64,000 nt of DNA from Synechococcus sp. PCC 7502 (GCF_000317085.1 NC_019702.1:186001-250000); one strand, 5' to 3'; shown: positions 31,519-41,761, numbered from the stretch's first letter. A program made the numbers and translations. The notes: a model not told the origin generated them from the letters alone.

Positions 31519-31548
31519 AGATTTATTAGAGTTACCAAGTTAAATTTA

Positions 31549-31630
31549 TGGGCAGAGAGAGGGTCGAACTCTCACGAATCTCTTCGCTAGATTTTGAGTC
31601 TAGTGCGTCTACCAATTCCGCCATCCGCCC
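31549..31630 (-). tRNA. trnL: tRNA-Leu (anticodon CAA)
   Basis: The minus strand reads GGGCGGATGGCGGAATTGG at the 5' end and TCTGCCC plus discriminator A at the 3' end; the acceptor stem forms with one G-U pair. The anticodon stem CTAGA/TCTAG holds the loop CTCAAAA, giving anticodon CAA for UUG codons. The long variable arm CGAA-GAGA-TTCG and the AGTTCGACC T-loop fit a class II leucine tRNA. The CCA end is not encoded. Length about 82 bases; no intron. Confidence 0.95.
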
Positions 31631-31817
31631 GTTTTTTACTTCCCATTTTATTTAAGAGTGAGAGACATAAAAGTACTACTCTTACATCTCTTAAAACCTA
31701 GTCTTTAACGATGGGATAGGTAGACAGTAATAATAGCAGAAAATTTCCTAAAAAAAAGCCCCCAACCATAGAGTTCGGTATGAGAGCTACTCTTAGCCTT
31801 ATATTTAGAGCAATGAT

Positions 31818-32420
31818 TTAGATTGCTGCCGCATAGTTTTGAGCCGCAAAGTCCCAGTTAACCAAGCTATCTAGGAAAGTTTGAGCATAGTCAGGACGAC
31901 GATTTTGATAATCCAAATAGTAGGCGTGTTCCCATACATCAATGGTGAGTAGAGGAATTTGTCCGTGGACTAATGGATTCTCCGCATTTGCAGTTTTAGT
32001 GATTTTCAACGTACCTTGATCAAGCACTAGCCAAGCCCAGCCACTGCCAAACTGACCAACGCCAGTTGCTTTAAAGGTTTCTTTGAATTTTTCAAAACTA
32101 CCAAAATCCTCGTCAATTTTTGCAGCTAAGGCACCTGTGGGTACTCCACCACCTTTTTCTTTAATGGAATTCCAGTAAAAAGTATGATTCCAGACTTGGG
32201 CAGCATTGTTAAAAATACCAACCTTAGCTGGATCACCATAGGTAACTTTGACAACTTCCTCTAAGGACTTGTCAGCTAATTCTGTGTCTTTAGTAAGGTT
32301 ATTGAGATTGGTTACATAGCCTGCATGATGCTTACCATAGTGAAATTCTAGGGTTTGTGCAGATATGTAAGGTTCTAGAGCTTCTTTTGCGTATGGTAAT
32401 GTAGGAAGTTCAAATGCCAT
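31818..32420 (-). CDS. sodB: Iron superoxide dismutase
   Basis: The 200-residue enzyme matches Fe-SOD throughout, starting MAFELPTLPYAKEALEPYIS. Metal ligands are visible as His27 (LEFHYGKHH), a His in QVWNHTFYW (about 78), Asp and His in DVWEHAYYLDY (about 163-167). The NNAAQVWNHTFYW segment, with Gln before the ligand His, is the iron-type arrangement; no signal peptide is present, so it is cytosolic. It disproportionates superoxide made by photosynthetic electron transport. On the minus strand a run of eight T (complement of 31750-31757) follows a G-rich stretch after the gene and could end the transcript. Confidence 0.97.
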   Translation of the reverse strand: MAFELPTLPYAKEALEPYISAQTLEFHYGKHHAGYVTNLNNLTKDTELADKSLEEVVKVTYGDPAKVGIFNNAAQVWNHTFYWNSIKEKGGGVPTGALAAKIDEDFGSFEKFKETFKATGVGQFGSGWAWLVLDQGTLKITKTANAENPLVHGQIPLLTIDVWEHAYYLDYQNRRPDYAQTFLDSLVNWDFAAQNYAAAI

Positions 32421-32654
32421 ATATTCTCCTAATTGAATATGTATTTAGTCTGAAATTGAGTTTGAATCTATATTGATTGATCTTGATCGGAAGGGTTAAG
32501 TACCAAGCACACTTTAAGTATTATTAAAGTATTGTTACTATCTAAATCATACAACTTTGCCCGTTATCTTGTAATCATAGTCGCTGTGACTAGGGACTAA
32601 CATTAGTTTCTTGATTGCTCAAATATATTCCTTAATAAATCATTATTATTCTTA

Positions 32655-33011
32655 ATGGAACAGCTATCACTGCCGACCGAAGTTCTAACAGATTATCCCA
32701 GTAAATCCTTGGGTAAGTTATACCTAGATTGGATTCCTCAACCAGGTAACTATCTGGAAATTGAGGGCAAAGCATATAAAGTTTTGGAAAGAAAGCATCG
32801 CTATCAATTAAAGCTGGGGCAGTATCGCTTATGCAGTATGGTGATCCAAGTTCAAGTTACTAATATGCCTTCGGAAACTAGCCTAGTCAATGGTTGCTGG
32901 GTAATTGGCGATGCTAGATGTAAATATAATGCCCATTCAGAATTAATGCGTTGTGCTGTTAACCCTTTGGGGACTTGTAAAGATTGTCAATTTTGGGAAA
33001 TGGCGGAATAG
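32655..33011 (+). CDS. Conserved cyanobacterial protein (DUF6464-like)
   Basis: The 118-residue soluble protein has a beta-rich centre (PGNYLEIEGKAYKVLERKHRYQ, then YRLCSMVIQVQV) and a C-terminal Cys motif: DARCKYNAHSELMRCAVNP-GTC-DC-FWE. Four to five clustered Cys suggest metal or redox chemistry. It looks like a family restricted to cyanobacteria that I associate with DUF6464; no function is established. It stands alone, divergent from sodB. Confidence 0.65.
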   Translation: MEQLSLPTEVLTDYPSKSLGKLYLDWIPQPGNYLEIEGKAYKVLERKHRYQLKLGQYRLCSMVIQVQVTNMPSETSLVNGCWVIGDARCKYNAHSELMRCAVNPLGTCKDCQFWEMAE

Positions 33012-33172
33012 TTACTCTTGTTACTCAGGGGCTATTCAGGTATTGGTCAGGTTGTACTAAGAGATACCAACTAACTTGTGTAATCTGCCATTATGATAAA
33101 GTGCTAAATACAGTCACCTAAGACAATTGGCAGACAGTTTTGCCATTACATTAACCAAATTTACCTATTTCT

Positions 33173-35278
33173 ATGACCGCCGCAATTAGCTTTTTGATGT
33201 GTCCGCCTGATCACTACGATGTTGACTATGTAATTAACCCTTGGATGGAAGGTAATATTCACCGATCTAGTCGCGATCGCGCTGTGGAACAATGGCAGGG
33301 TTTATACGCAACGATTCAAAGCCTAGCGGAGGTACATTTAATTAAACCGCAAAAGGGAGTTCCAGACTTAGTTTTTACGGCTAATGCGGGCATGATTTTA
33401 GGTAATATTGCGATCGTTAGTCGGTTTTTCCATAAAGAACGCCAAGGGGAAGAGCCATACTTTAAGGCATGGTTTGAGGAAAATGGCTACAAAGTATTTG
33501 AATTACCTCCAGAATTACCCTTTGAAGGGGCAGGAGATGCGCTTTTAGACCGTGAGGGTCGGTGGTTGTGGGCGGGATATGGCTTTAGGTCTGAGTTGGA
33601 TTCCCATCCATACTTGGCAAAGTGGCTAGATATTGAAGTACTATCCTTGCGACTGATGGATAACCGTTTCTACCATTTAGATACTTGCTTTTGTCCGCTC
33701 AGTGGGGGCTATTTACTCTACTATCCGCCTGCTTTTGATTACTACTCCAATCAAATTATTGAGATGCGGGTACCTCCCGAAAAGCGTATTGCTATTAGTG
33801 AGCCTGATGCTTTGAATTTTGCTTGTAATACGGTGAATATTGATCGCACGGTAATTATGAATAAGGCAAGTGTGGAACTCAAGCAAGTATTAGCAGCAAA
33901 AGGGTTTACGGTAGTTGAGACTCCTCTAACTGAGTTTTTAAAAGCAGGTGGTGCCGCCAAGTGCTTGACCTTACGGGTAACGGAGCCAATTATTCCCATT
34001 GCCAATGAGCATATTGCTTTGGAATCAAGAATTATTGAACTATCTGGACATCTGTTAGATTCGGGGATCGTTAATCATGCCCTTGATCTGGTTTTAGAAG
34101 GTGGCGGTAGCTTTCAAATTCTGGACTTTAAGCTGGGTATTCAAAAACAAAGCACATCTGAGGCAAAAATTCGGGTGTCTGCTCCTTCCCATCAAGTCAT
34201 GAATTCAATTATGACTCAACTGATCGATATGGGAGCGGTATTGCCAGAGCAAGAGGCTTCTAATGCTGATTTAGAGAAGGTAGTGCAAGCGGGTGTTGCT
34301 CCTGAAGATTTCTATGCTTCGACTATTTACCCAACGGAAGTTCGAGTTGATGGACATTGGATCAAGTGCCAATTTCAGCGCATGGATGGAGCGTTAGTCG
34401 TTGATCGCAGTTCGGCAATTCCTACGGTTAAATGTAAACTTTTGCGGGATTTGGAATTAGGTGAAGAAGTCGTAGTGGGAGTGGAAGGTATCCGCACCGC
34501 CCATAAAGCTGATACTAGAGAAAAAACCACTAAGGAATTTTCATTCATGGGGGCTGGAGTCTCCAGTGAACGGCGGGTAGAACTTGTAGTTGAGCAAATT
34601 GCTTGGGAGCTTAGACAGGTTAGGGATCGTGGCGGTAAGGTTGTGGTCACAGCAGGTCCAGTGGTTGTGCATACGGGCGGGGTAGCTCATCTTTCCTATT
34701 TAATTCGAGAAGGTTATGTGCAGTCTTTATTAGGGGGAAATGCGATCGCTGTCCATGATATTGAGCAGTCAATTATGGGAACCTCTCTTGGTGTTGATAT
34801 GCAACGGGGTGTGAGTGTGCGTGGTGGGCATAAGCATCATCTTAAGGTGATTAATACGATTCGTCGCTATGGCAGTATTGCTAAGGCTGTGGAAGCGGGG
34901 ATCATTAAGTCGGGGATCATGTATGAGTGCATACAAAAAGATATTCCTTTTGTATTAGCGGGTTCAATCCGTGATGATGGTCCTTTGCCAGATACAGAAA
35001 TGGATTTAATTAAGGCGCAAAGACTCTATAGCGAACAGGTCAGAGGTGCAGATATGATTTTGATGCTCTCCTCAATGCTCCATTCTATTGGCGTGGGTAA
35101 TATGACTCCTGCTGGCGTAAAAATGGTGTGTGTGGACATTAATCCAGCCGTTGTAACTAAGCTTAGCGATCGCGGCTCGGTTGAATCTGTGGGTGTTGTT
35201 ACTGATGTAGGGTTATTCCTAAGCTTATTAGTGCAGCAACTAGGAAAACTGGTGAGTCCTTTCTCAAAGGTTGATTAA
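33173..35278 (+). CDS. argZ: Bifunctional arginine dihydrolase / ornithine cyclodeaminase (ArgZ/AgrE type)
   Basis: The 701-residue protein joins a guanidine-modifying N-terminal domain (residues about 1-280) to a LOR/SDH-type middle and a TIGR00300 C-terminal region (about 380-700). The N-terminal part has FTANAGM (Asn near 71), His168 in FYHLDTCF and the nucleophile Cys264 in GGAAKCLTL, positions that agree with the catalytic residues reported for the Synechocystis enzyme. The N-terminal domain turns arginine into ornithine, CO2 and two ammonia; the C-terminal domain, as in Anabaena AgrE, converts ornithine to proline. It acts in arginine and cyanophycin nitrogen remobilisation and the ornithine-ammonia cycle. 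It stands 40 bases before anmK. Confidence 0.94.
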   Translation: MTAAISFLMCPPDHYDVDYVINPWMEGNIHRSSRDRAVEQWQGLYATIQSLAEVHLIKPQKGVPDLVFTANAGMILGNIAIVSRFFHKERQGEEPYFKAWFEENGYKVFELPPELPFEGAGDALLDREGRWLWAGYGFRSELDSHPYLAKWLDIEVLSLRLMDNRFYHLDTCFCPLSGGYLLYYPPAFDYYSNQIIEMRVPPEKRIAISEPDALNFACNTVNIDRTVIMNKASVELKQVLAAKGFTVVETPLTEFLKAGGAAKCLTLRVTEPIIPIANEHIALESRIIELSGHLLDSGIVNHALDLVLEGGGSFQILDFKLGIQKQSTSEAKIRVSAPSHQVMNSIMTQLIDMGAVLPEQEASNADLEKVVQAGVAPEDFYASTIYPTEVRVDGHWIKCQFQRMDGALVVDRSSAIPTVKCKLLRDLELGEEVVVGVEGIRTAHKADTREKTTKEFSFMGAGVSSERRVELVVEQIAWELRQVRDRGGKVVVTAGPVVVHTGGVAHLSYLIREGYVQSLLGGNAIAVHDIEQSIMGTSLGVDMQRGVSVRGGHKHHLKVINTIRRYGSIAKAVEAGIIKSGIMYECIQKDIPFVLAGSIRDDGPLPDTEMDLIKAQRLYSEQVRGADMILMLSSMLHSIGVGNMTPAGVKMVCVDINPAVVTKLSDRGSVESVGVVTDVGLFLSLLVQQLGKLVSPFSKVD

Positions 35279-35318
35279 CTAAAATTGATTAAGTGATTAA
35301 ACTTATATCTAAGCTTAT

Positions 35319-36440
35319 ATGAAAGTGATTGGCTTGATCAGTGGCACCTCTGTGGATGGTATTGATGCGGCTTTGGTAGAGATTAATCAGTCCGAGCAAT
35401 CTATTCAATCTATCAAGCTGAATTTTATTACTGGTAAAACTTTTCCCTATGATCGCCAACTTAGGGATGAGATTCTGGCAGTTTGTGCAGGGGAACCAAG
35501 ATCGATCGCCCAAATTTGTAACCTTGATGATGCGATCGCTAATGCCTTTGCTCAGGTTGCTAATCAAATCATAGACGTAACGCAAATTAAACCCGATCTA
35601 ATTGCATCCCACGGGCAAACCGTATTTCATCGTCCTCCCATAGAATCCACATTAGGTTACAGTGTGCAGCTAGGCAGAGGTGCCGTAATAGCCAAAACGA
35701 CGGGGATCATGACTGTAAGCGACTTTCGCACTGCGGATATTGAAGCGGGTGGACAGGGTGCGCCGATGGTATCTATGCTGGATCGATTATTTTTATCCCA
35801 ACAGGGTAAGCATACGGTTGTGCAGAACATTGGCGGGATCAGTAACCTTACTTACTTGCCTGCCAGCGGGGATCAAGTATTCGGCTTTGATAATGCTCCG
35901 GGTAATGTATTGATTGATATGGCAAGTTCCAAATTATTTGGGGTGGATTTTGACCGTAATGGGGAATTGGCAGCCAAAGGTAATGCCGACTTAAGCTTAA
36001 TTAAAGTTTGGTTAGCGCAGGATTTTTTCCTGATGCCACCGCCTAAATCTACAGGACGGGAGCTATTTTGTCCCAGTTACCTAGAGCAAATTTTAAGTCA
36101 GTGTAAGCATTTATCAAATCATGACATTTTGGCAACCCTAACTGAATTTACAGCGAAGGCGATTGCTCAAAGTTATCGGTTATTTTTACCAGATTTTCCC
36201 GATCGAGTTTTGATTTGTGGTGGTGGCTATAGAAATGCCTACTTAGTGAAAAGACTGAAAGCACTTTTAGCTCCAGCCCTAGTAATGAGTACGGATCAAG
36301 TTGGAATTAACTCAGACTTCAAAGAAGCGATCGCCTTTGCGGTTTTAGGTTACCTCACCTTTCATGGTCAATGTGGCAATTTACCCCAAGTTACAGGTGC
36401 TAAGGAGCCTAAGGTCTTGGGTAAGATTCATTTAGCGTAA
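35319..36440 (+). CDS. anmK: Anhydro-N-acetylmuramic acid kinase
   Basis: The 373-residue kinase has the ASKHA-fold signatures of AnmK: MKVIGLISGTSVDGIDAAL (phosphate-binding loop), LIASHGQTVFHRP (about residues 92-104), an NIGGISNLTYLP segment, FGFDNAPGNVLIDM, and ICGGGYRNAYL near the C-terminus. It opens and phosphorylates 1,6-anhydro-MurNAc to MurNAc-6-phosphate during recycling of peptidoglycan. The downstream PLPBP gene starts 20 bases later and is likely co-transcribed. Confidence 0.95.
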   Translation: MKVIGLISGTSVDGIDAALVEINQSEQSIQSIKLNFITGKTFPYDRQLRDEILAVCAGEPRSIAQICNLDDAIANAFAQVANQIIDVTQIKPDLIASHGQTVFHRPPIESTLGYSVQLGRGAVIAKTTGIMTVSDFRTADIEAGGQGAPMVSMLDRLFLSQQGKHTVVQNIGGISNLTYLPASGDQVFGFDNAPGNVLIDMASSKLFGVDFDRNGELAAKGNADLSLIKVWLAQDFFLMPPPKSTGRELFCPSYLEQILSQCKHLSNHDILATLTEFTAKAIAQSYRLFLPDFPDRVLICGGGYRNAYLVKRLKALLAPALVMSTDQVGINSDFKEAIAFAVLGYLTFHGQCGNLPQVTGAKEPKVLGKIHLA

Positions 36441-36460
36441 ATGCTAGGATAAAAGAGCTA

Positions 36461-37141
36461 TTGACCAGTCCAGAATCAGTGAACAGTTCCATTGCCGATC
36501 GCATTTTTCAGATTAAGCAGGAAATTCCTCCTCAGGTTAAATTAATAGCTGTAAGTAAGTATGCAACTGTAGAGGCAATGCGAGAGGCATACAGTGCAGG
36601 GATCAGGGATTTTGGAGAGTCTAGGGTACAAGAGGCGATCGCTAAAAAGCAGCAACTCCAAAATTTAGCAGATATTACTTGGCACATGATTGGCACTTTG
36701 CAAAGCAATAAGGCAAGACAGGCACTACTAAACTTTGATTGGATTCATGCTGTGGATCGACTAAGCTTAGCACAGCAATTAGATCGCCTAATATTAGAAA
36801 CAAATAAGCAAATTAAAATATGTCTGCAAGTCAAGCCAGCACATGATCCCCGCAAATTCGGATGGTCAGAACAGGAACTAATTGCCGATTTACCTGCCCT
36901 AGATGCCTGTCCAAATTTACAAATTATGGGATTAATGACAATTCTGCCCCAAGGATTAGATAAGTCACAGTCTCTGAATTTATTTAAGAAGGTCGCTGAT
37001 TTAAAAGCTAGATTGCAACTGGGACAATGGCAAAGTCTTAAAAATCTGCGAGAGTTATCTATGGGAATGTCAATGGATTATGATAGTGCGATCGCTTCTG
37101 GGGCAACCATGATTCGAGTAGGTAGTAAAATTTTTGGATGA
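36461..37141 (+). CDS. PLP homeostasis protein (YggS/PLPBP family)
   Basis: The 226-residue protein is a single-domain alanine-racemase-like TIM barrel. The PLP lysine lies in KLIAVSKYATVEAM (residue about 30), followed by FGESRVQEA, WHMIGTLQSNK and ELSMGMSMDYDSAI-SGATMIRVGSKIFG, all YggS hallmarks. It binds PLP and balances B6 vitamers and amino acid pools. The chosen start is a TTG at 36461 with AGGA at 36446-36449; a GTG at 36479 is an alternative. In many cyanobacteria this gene lies upstream of sepF and proC, as here. Confidence 0.93.
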   Translation: MTSPESVNSSIADRIFQIKQEIPPQVKLIAVSKYATVEAMREAYSAGIRDFGESRVQEAIAKKQQLQNLADITWHMIGTLQSNKARQALLNFDWIHAVDRLSLAQQLDRLILETNKQIKICLQVKPAHDPRKFGWSEQELIADLPALDACPNLQIMGLMTILPQGLDKSQSLNLFKKVADLKARLQLGQWQSLKNLRELSMGMSMDYDSAIASGATMIRVGSKIFG

Positions 37142-37543
37142 ATTTTCCGCTTGTACAAGAACTAAAAATAAATTAACCTTTTCTTAACCCTAAAACATGG
37201 AATATGGTTTAATGTAGCGTCAATAAATTCCTAAAGGATAGCTAATTTAAAGAAAATTTGTAGTAATAAATACAACATTAAATCAATCAAATACTGGATA
37301 TTTAACAGGCAAGAACTTATCAATAAATTTCTTAGTTACTTAGAGAAAGTTCTCCCAACTAACTAGATTTTTTGGCAGATATTAGTTAAAGTCATTGCCG
37401 TAGTATTTAGTTCGTAAATAAATTTAGAGCAGAAACCTAAAAAGTTAAGCTCTACTGGTTAATCTTCATGATTGATCTATTTATCTAAATTAAGCCAACA
37501 TTCCAACCAAAATTCAATAAAATTCATAGAGGAGCTTGTAAAG
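37142..37543. other. 402-base gap before sepF
   Basis: The stretch is AT-rich and has no ORF that I can support on either strand and no convincing terminator hairpin. It probably contains the sepF promoter and a long 5' leader. The only clear signal is the ribosome-binding site at its end (AGAGGAGC, 37528-37535). Confidence 0.5.
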
Positions 37544-38095
37544 ATGGGATTATTTGACAAATTTAAAAATATGATTGGGTTTGAAGATGCTTATGCCTAC
37601 GATTATGACAAACTAGAAACCGAAGAAAAAAGTCTAGAAGTAGAAGAAACTGTGGCAACATCTGAAGAAGTTTCTGCTCCCCCCCGTCGTAGTCGCCCAT
37701 CATTTTTTAGAGGAAGTATGGAAAATAGTAATAACGTAATTGATATGCCCGGTGCTGGTGGAACCTCTGAAGTTGTTGTTATGTATCCTCGCAAGTTTGA
37801 AGAAATGCCTGCGGCGATCCAAGCCCTGCGTGAGCGTAAGTCTATTGTTGTCAACCTGACCACTATGGAACCAGATCAGGCGCAGCGTTGTGTTGACTTT
37901 GTGGCTGGTGCCACCTATGCCATTGATGGTAAGCAAGAACGAGTCGCTGATAGTATCTTTTTCTTTGCTCCTTCCTGTGTGAATTTGACCACCCACAATA
38001 CTGTTACCGATGAAGAAGTGATACCACAACAACCTAAGGTAACTCGTGTGGCTACGCCTTCTTGGGCAACTGAGTCTGCAAGCCGTTTCGGGTAG
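37544..38095 (+). CDS. sepF: Cell division protein SepF
   Basis: The 183-residue protein starts [15 protein letters not shown], the membrane-binding amphipathic N-terminus of SepF; the ATG at 37544 has GGAG ten bases upstream, so the longer frame from 37472 is rejected. An acidic Glu-rich linker (about 20-60) leads into the SepF core (about 85-170) with [49 protein letters not shown]. SepF (Cdv2) ties FtsZ to the membrane and aligns filaments at the septum. The proC gene follows within 55 bases, the common cyanobacterial order. Confidence 0.96.
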   Translation: MGLFDKFKNMIGFEDAYAYDYDKLETEEKSLEVEETVATSEEVSAPPRRSRPSFFRGSMENSNNVIDMPGAGGTSEVVVMYPRKFEEMPAAIQALRERKSIVVNLTTMEPDQAQRCVDFVAGATYAIDGKQERVADSIFFFAPSCVNLTTHNTVTDEEVIPQQPKVTRVATPSWATESASRFG

Positions 38096-38149
38096 GTTAG
38101 ATTAAAATTAGATATAAGCAAATTACCTGCAAACCTACAAATTAACTAG

Positions 38150-38947
38150 TTGTTAAATCAAATTGGCATTATTGGCGGTGGAGTCATGGGGGAGGCGATC
38201 GCCAGTTGCCTAATCGCTAAAAAAGTCTATAACCCCCAAAATATTTGGATTACCGAACCACAAGCTCAGCGTAGAGATTACCTTCAAACTAAGTATGGGG
38301 TTTCTGTTTCTGATCAGAGCCAAGATCAAAGTCAAAATATCGATGTTTTAATATTGGCGATTAAGCCCCAAATTTTCGCTGTCACCGCCCCAAATTTAGC
38401 CTTAAATCAGGCAAGTTTGATCATATCAATTATGGCAGGCATAGGGCTAAGTCAGTTAGAAGCGGCTTTTATTGGTAAATCTGTGATTAGGGCAATGCCA
38501 AATACTCCTGCTCAGATTGGGGTTGGCATTACAGCGATCGCTTTGGGTAAGTTAGTAGAGGCATCTCAGAAATTAGTTGCCGAAAAAATTTTTAGAGTGG
38601 TTGGGGAAGTGATCGAAGTCCCTGAATCTTTATTAGATGCGGTAACGGGTTTATCTGGCTCTGGTCCAGCCTATGTGTCTTTAATTACTGAAGCATTGGC
38701 AGATGGTGGTGTAGCGGCGGGTTTACCAAGGGCGATCGCCATGCAATTAGCAATTCAAACTGTGCTAGGAACCAGTCAAATGCTTAAAGAAACTAGTATT
38801 CATCCTGCCCAGCTTAAGGATCAAGTTACTAGTCCGGGGGGAACGACAATCGCGGGAATTAGACAATTAGAAAAATCGGGCGTGCGATCGGGCATAATTG
38901 AAGCTGTCATTGCAGCAGCACAACGTGCTAAAGAGTTAGGAAACTAG
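38150..38947 (+). CDS. proC: Pyrroline-5-carboxylate reductase
   Basis: The 265-residue enzyme has the NADP-binding N-terminus [14 protein letters not shown], a VLILAIKPQ strand, the [17 protein letters not shown] segment and the C-terminal signature [26 protein letters not shown] with [12 protein letters not shown]. It performs the last step of proline synthesis. The start appears to be a TTG at 38150, which places the glycine-rich loop at the expected distance from the N-terminus. The stop TAG overlaps the GTG start of purM by one base. Confidence 0.95.
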   Translation: MLNQIGIIGGGVMGEAIASCLIAKKVYNPQNIWITEPQAQRRDYLQTKYGVSVSDQSQDQSQNIDVLILAIKPQIFAVTAPNLALNQASLIISIMAGIGLSQLEAAFIGKSVIRAMPNTPAQIGVGITAIALGKLVEASQKLVAEKIFRVVGEVIEVPESLLDAVTGLSGSGPAYVSLITEALADGGVAAGLPRAIAMQLAIQTVLGTSQMLKETSIHPAQLKDQVTSPGGTTIAGIRQLEKSGVRSGIIEAVIAAAQRAKELGN

Positions 38948-39996
38948 TGGATTATCGTGAGTCAGGTGTAGATATTCAAGTTGGGCGCAACTTTGTTGAA
39001 GGCATTCGTGATTTAGTGTCGCAAACTCGTCGCCCCGGCATGTTAGGGGATTTAGGCGGTTTTGGCGGTTTATTTGAATTGCCTAGCGGTTATCAGCAAC
39101 CAGTTTTAGTCTCTGGTACAGATGGAGTTGGTACTAAGCTTAAAATTGCCCAAGCCTGCGATCGCCACGATACCGTAGGTATAGACCTAGTTGCCATGTG
39201 TGTAAATGATATTTTGACCTCTGGAGCAGAGCCACTATTTTTTCTGGACTATATTGCCACAGGGAAACTCAAACCCGAACAACTAACCGAAGTGATTAAA
39301 GGGATTTCCTTGGGTTGTCAAAGTGCTGGTTGTGGCTTGCTCGGGGGGGAAACGGCAGAGATGCCCGGATTCTATGGGGCAGGTGAATATGATCTCGCTG
39401 GATTTGCCGTGGGAGTTGTGGAAAAGTCACTGTTACTTAATGGTACTCAGGTCAAAGACGGTGATGCCATTGTTGGTTTAGCCAGTAGTGGTTTACATAG
39501 TAATGGCTTTAGTTTAGTCAGAAAAATTATTGCGGATAAAGGGTTTAATTGGAGCGATCGCCCTTTCAAAAATTTAGATAAAGATGGAGATTTAGTAGAT
39601 CAAACCCTCGGAGAAATTTGCCTAACTCCCACTCAAATTTATGTTAAGCCTGTTCTTTCCGCTCTAAAATCCTCTCTGAAAATTCATGGACTAGCACATA
39701 TTACTGGTGGTGGGATTCCTGAAAATCTACCTCGATGCCTTGGGCAAGGACAGGTAATGGAAATTCTGCCCCAAAGTTGGGAAATTCCTCAGATTTTTCA
39801 GTGGTTAGCAGAACAAGGACAGGTTAATCAAGCGGATATGTTTGACACCTTTAACATGGGGATCGGCATGGCTGTGGTGATCGATCCTGACGATTTAGAA
39901 CAAACGCTAGCGCACTTTACCAGTTATGACATCAAATCATGGCACATTGGCTGGGTTAGGACATCTTTATTTCCATCTGCACCCAAATCTATCTAA
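38947..39996 (+). CDS. purM: Phosphoribosylformylglycinamidine cyclo-ligase
   Basis: The 349-residue AIR synthetase begins [18 protein letters not shown] at a GTG that overlaps the proC stop. The typical motifs are present: [14 protein letters not shown] (ATP/substrate loop, about residues 56-69), [42 protein letters not shown] and [13 protein letters not shown]. It closes the imidazole ring in purine synthesis. The overlap with proC suggests coupled translation of two otherwise unrelated biosynthetic genes. Confidence 0.97.
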   Translation: MDYRESGVDIQVGRNFVEGIRDLVSQTRRPGMLGDLGGFGGLFELPSGYQQPVLVSGTDGVGTKLKIAQACDRHDTVGIDLVAMCVNDILTSGAEPLFFLDYIATGKLKPEQLTEVIKGISLGCQSAGCGLLGGETAEMPGFYGAGEYDLAGFAVGVVEKSLLLNGTQVKDGDAIVGLASSGLHSNGFSLVRKIIADKGFNWSDRPFKNLDKDGDLVDQTLGEICLTPTQIYVKPVLSALKSSLKIHGLAHITGGGIPENLPRCLGQGQVMEILPQSWEIPQIFQWLAEQGQVNQADMFDTFNMGIGMAVVIDPDDLEQTLAHFTSYDIKSWHIGWVRTSLFPSAPKSI

Positions 39997-40040
39997 AATA
40001 GTTTTAATTTCAACTAGGTTGGTATAGTCCGGCTTGATTC

Positions 40041-41759
40041 ATGAATAACCAAGTGCTACCACGACAATCTCATAATGCTCTAGCTGTAATCATGATTAGT
40101 GGTGCAGTTGATCTAGAACCCAGACTGCAAACAGATCGCCAATGGACTGTGAGCCTAATGGAACGTGACCTTAATTTTATGAAGGAACAATGTGCCTATT
40201 ACGAAGGACAGGTTCTACAATCTACGGAGTTGGGGGTGATTGCCAATTTTAGTAATGCCGTAGAAGCATTAAAGTGTGCATTATCCATTCAAAAAACTCT
40301 CATTACGGCAGCTAGTACTATGCAGTCCCGTGATGTACTGGGACATTCCATTGGGATTCATCAAGGGGATTTAGTTGCTGATGGGGGCAAGGTTGGTGGT
40401 AATGGAATCACGATCGCTAATCAAATTCAACTAGATGCCAATTGGGGAACGATTCATATCTCTGAAAGTATTTATCACCAAGTCAATAAGGTGATGGAGC
40501 TAATCATTAACTATGTAGGAGAACGATACCTGCAAAAAATTTATCAGGTTATTCCCAAAGGTTTTACAAGTTCACTACCAGTTATTACCCCTTCCTATGC
40601 TATTGATATTGACTCTATCCCAATTAATGATGAATTTAGTAACAAGTTTATTGAACCCGATTGGTATTTATTTGATCAAGTCGTTAATTCCTTAGAAAGC
40701 AATCATAATATTTTAGAAATCAAGCGATTACTTTTATATATTTGCCTAAATAAATGGGAAAGTGATCAACTAAAACTGGAAAAGTTAAACCTGAAGGGAT
40801 TAGTTCAAGAATTAATTGAACCACTAGCAACCCTTGCCCAATTAAAATCACTAATTGCTTTAATTACTGATGTTACTCAAACCGTTGATAGTGAGTATGG
40901 GGTAATTGGCAAAACTATTATCCAAGCAATTAATAAACTGTACGCCCGTTATCAATCCGAGCCTCAAGATATTTATGATGAGGTAATCCAGTCTTGGGAA
41001 GATGTGGACAAGGACACAACCCGAATCAAAAGACTAATATTTTATTTATGCAGGTGTGACTTACCTAGCTTTTCTACTGAAGAATTAACTCTAAAAGCTG
41101 CCATTCAAAAACTCCAAGGGCTATACCCAAGTTTGGAAACTCTCAGACCGAGGATGAAACAGGCGATCGCCGTAATTCGTAAACCCGAATACTCAGATAT
41201 TGTCGATGTGGTAATTGATGACTTGAGTGCGATTTTCCCCGCCCGCTCTTTATCTTTAAGTCCAACTTTAACCCCAACAACTGCTACGGTATCAACAAAT
41301 GCTGATTACGCTGACTTTACTCCGCTAATTGAGCCAGTTCATGCGATCAGCTTTAACCTAAATCAAAACCTAGATCAAGCAGACAAAAGTGCCATTTCTA
41401 AGACGGAAAATAAAACTGAACAATCAATTGATGCAGAGATTGCTGATCTGGAGTTATTTGATTTACGTTTGGAGATTATTAAATACCTCAGTCCCCTCCG
41501 TGCCAAAATATTGATATTTTCTGCCTTAAATAATGAAGTGGCGGAATCAACTAATGAAAGTGTCTCGGCAATTAGAACCTATGAGCTTGATGACTTACTT
41601 CGGGATTTGTTTTATGCCTTTAAAAGTTCAGAAACACTAGAAATTCAACTTAAAAATACAGCCCGACAATTTCGAGATGTGGATGAATATGAGCAGGCGG
41701 TTAGTGTAATTATGAATGCTATGCTCACTGTCTATAAAAAATTAGGAATTGGAGTTTAA
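40041..41759 (+). CDS. Degenerate class III cyclase-fold protein with three C-terminal helical repeats
   Basis: The 572-residue protein is unusual. Residues about 12-180 align by eye with the catalytic fold of adenylate/guanylate cyclases: an opening strand (ALAVIMISGAVDL), the GQVLQSTELGVIANFSNAVEALKCALSIQ helix, SIGIHQGDLV and GITIANQIQ. However, the metal-binding Asp of the first strand is replaced (ISG where cyclases have a D-(I/V)-x-G/F pattern), so catalysis is unlikely. After it come three similar helical segments near residues 227-305, 329-402 and 475-565, each opening with a hydrophobic helix (IKRLLLYIC, IKRLIFYLC, RLEIIKYLS) followed by an L-x-L--L---L pattern. The pentapeptide repeat gene starts 2 bases after its stop. 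Probably a scaffold or sensor; function unknown. Confidence 0.62.
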   Translation: MNNQVLPRQSHNALAVIMISGAVDLEPRLQTDRQWTVSLMERDLNFMKEQCAYYEGQVLQSTELGVIANFSNAVEALKCALSIQKTLITAASTMQSRDVLGHSIGIHQGDLVADGGKVGGNGITIANQIQLDANWGTIHISESIYHQVNKVMELIINYVGERYLQKIYQVIPKGFTSSLPVITPSYAIDIDSIPINDEFSNKFIEPDWYLFDQVVNSLESNHNILEIKRLLLYICLNKWESDQLKLEKLNLKGLVQELIEPLATLAQLKSLIALITDVTQTVDSEYGVIGKTIIQAINKLYARYQSEPQDIYDEVIQSWEDVDKDTTRIKRLIFYLCRCDLPSFSTEELTLKAAIQKLQGLYPSLETLRPRMKQAIAVIRKPEYSDIVDVVIDDLSAIFPARSLSLSPTLTPTTATVSTNADYADFTPLIEPVHAISFNLNQNLDQADKSAISKTENKTEQSIDAEIADLELFDLRLEIIKYLSPLRAKILIFSALNNEVAESTNESVSAIRTYELDDLLRDLFYAFKSSETLEIQLKNTARQFRDVDEYEQAVSVIMNAMLTVYKKLGIGV

Positions 41760-41761
41760 CC

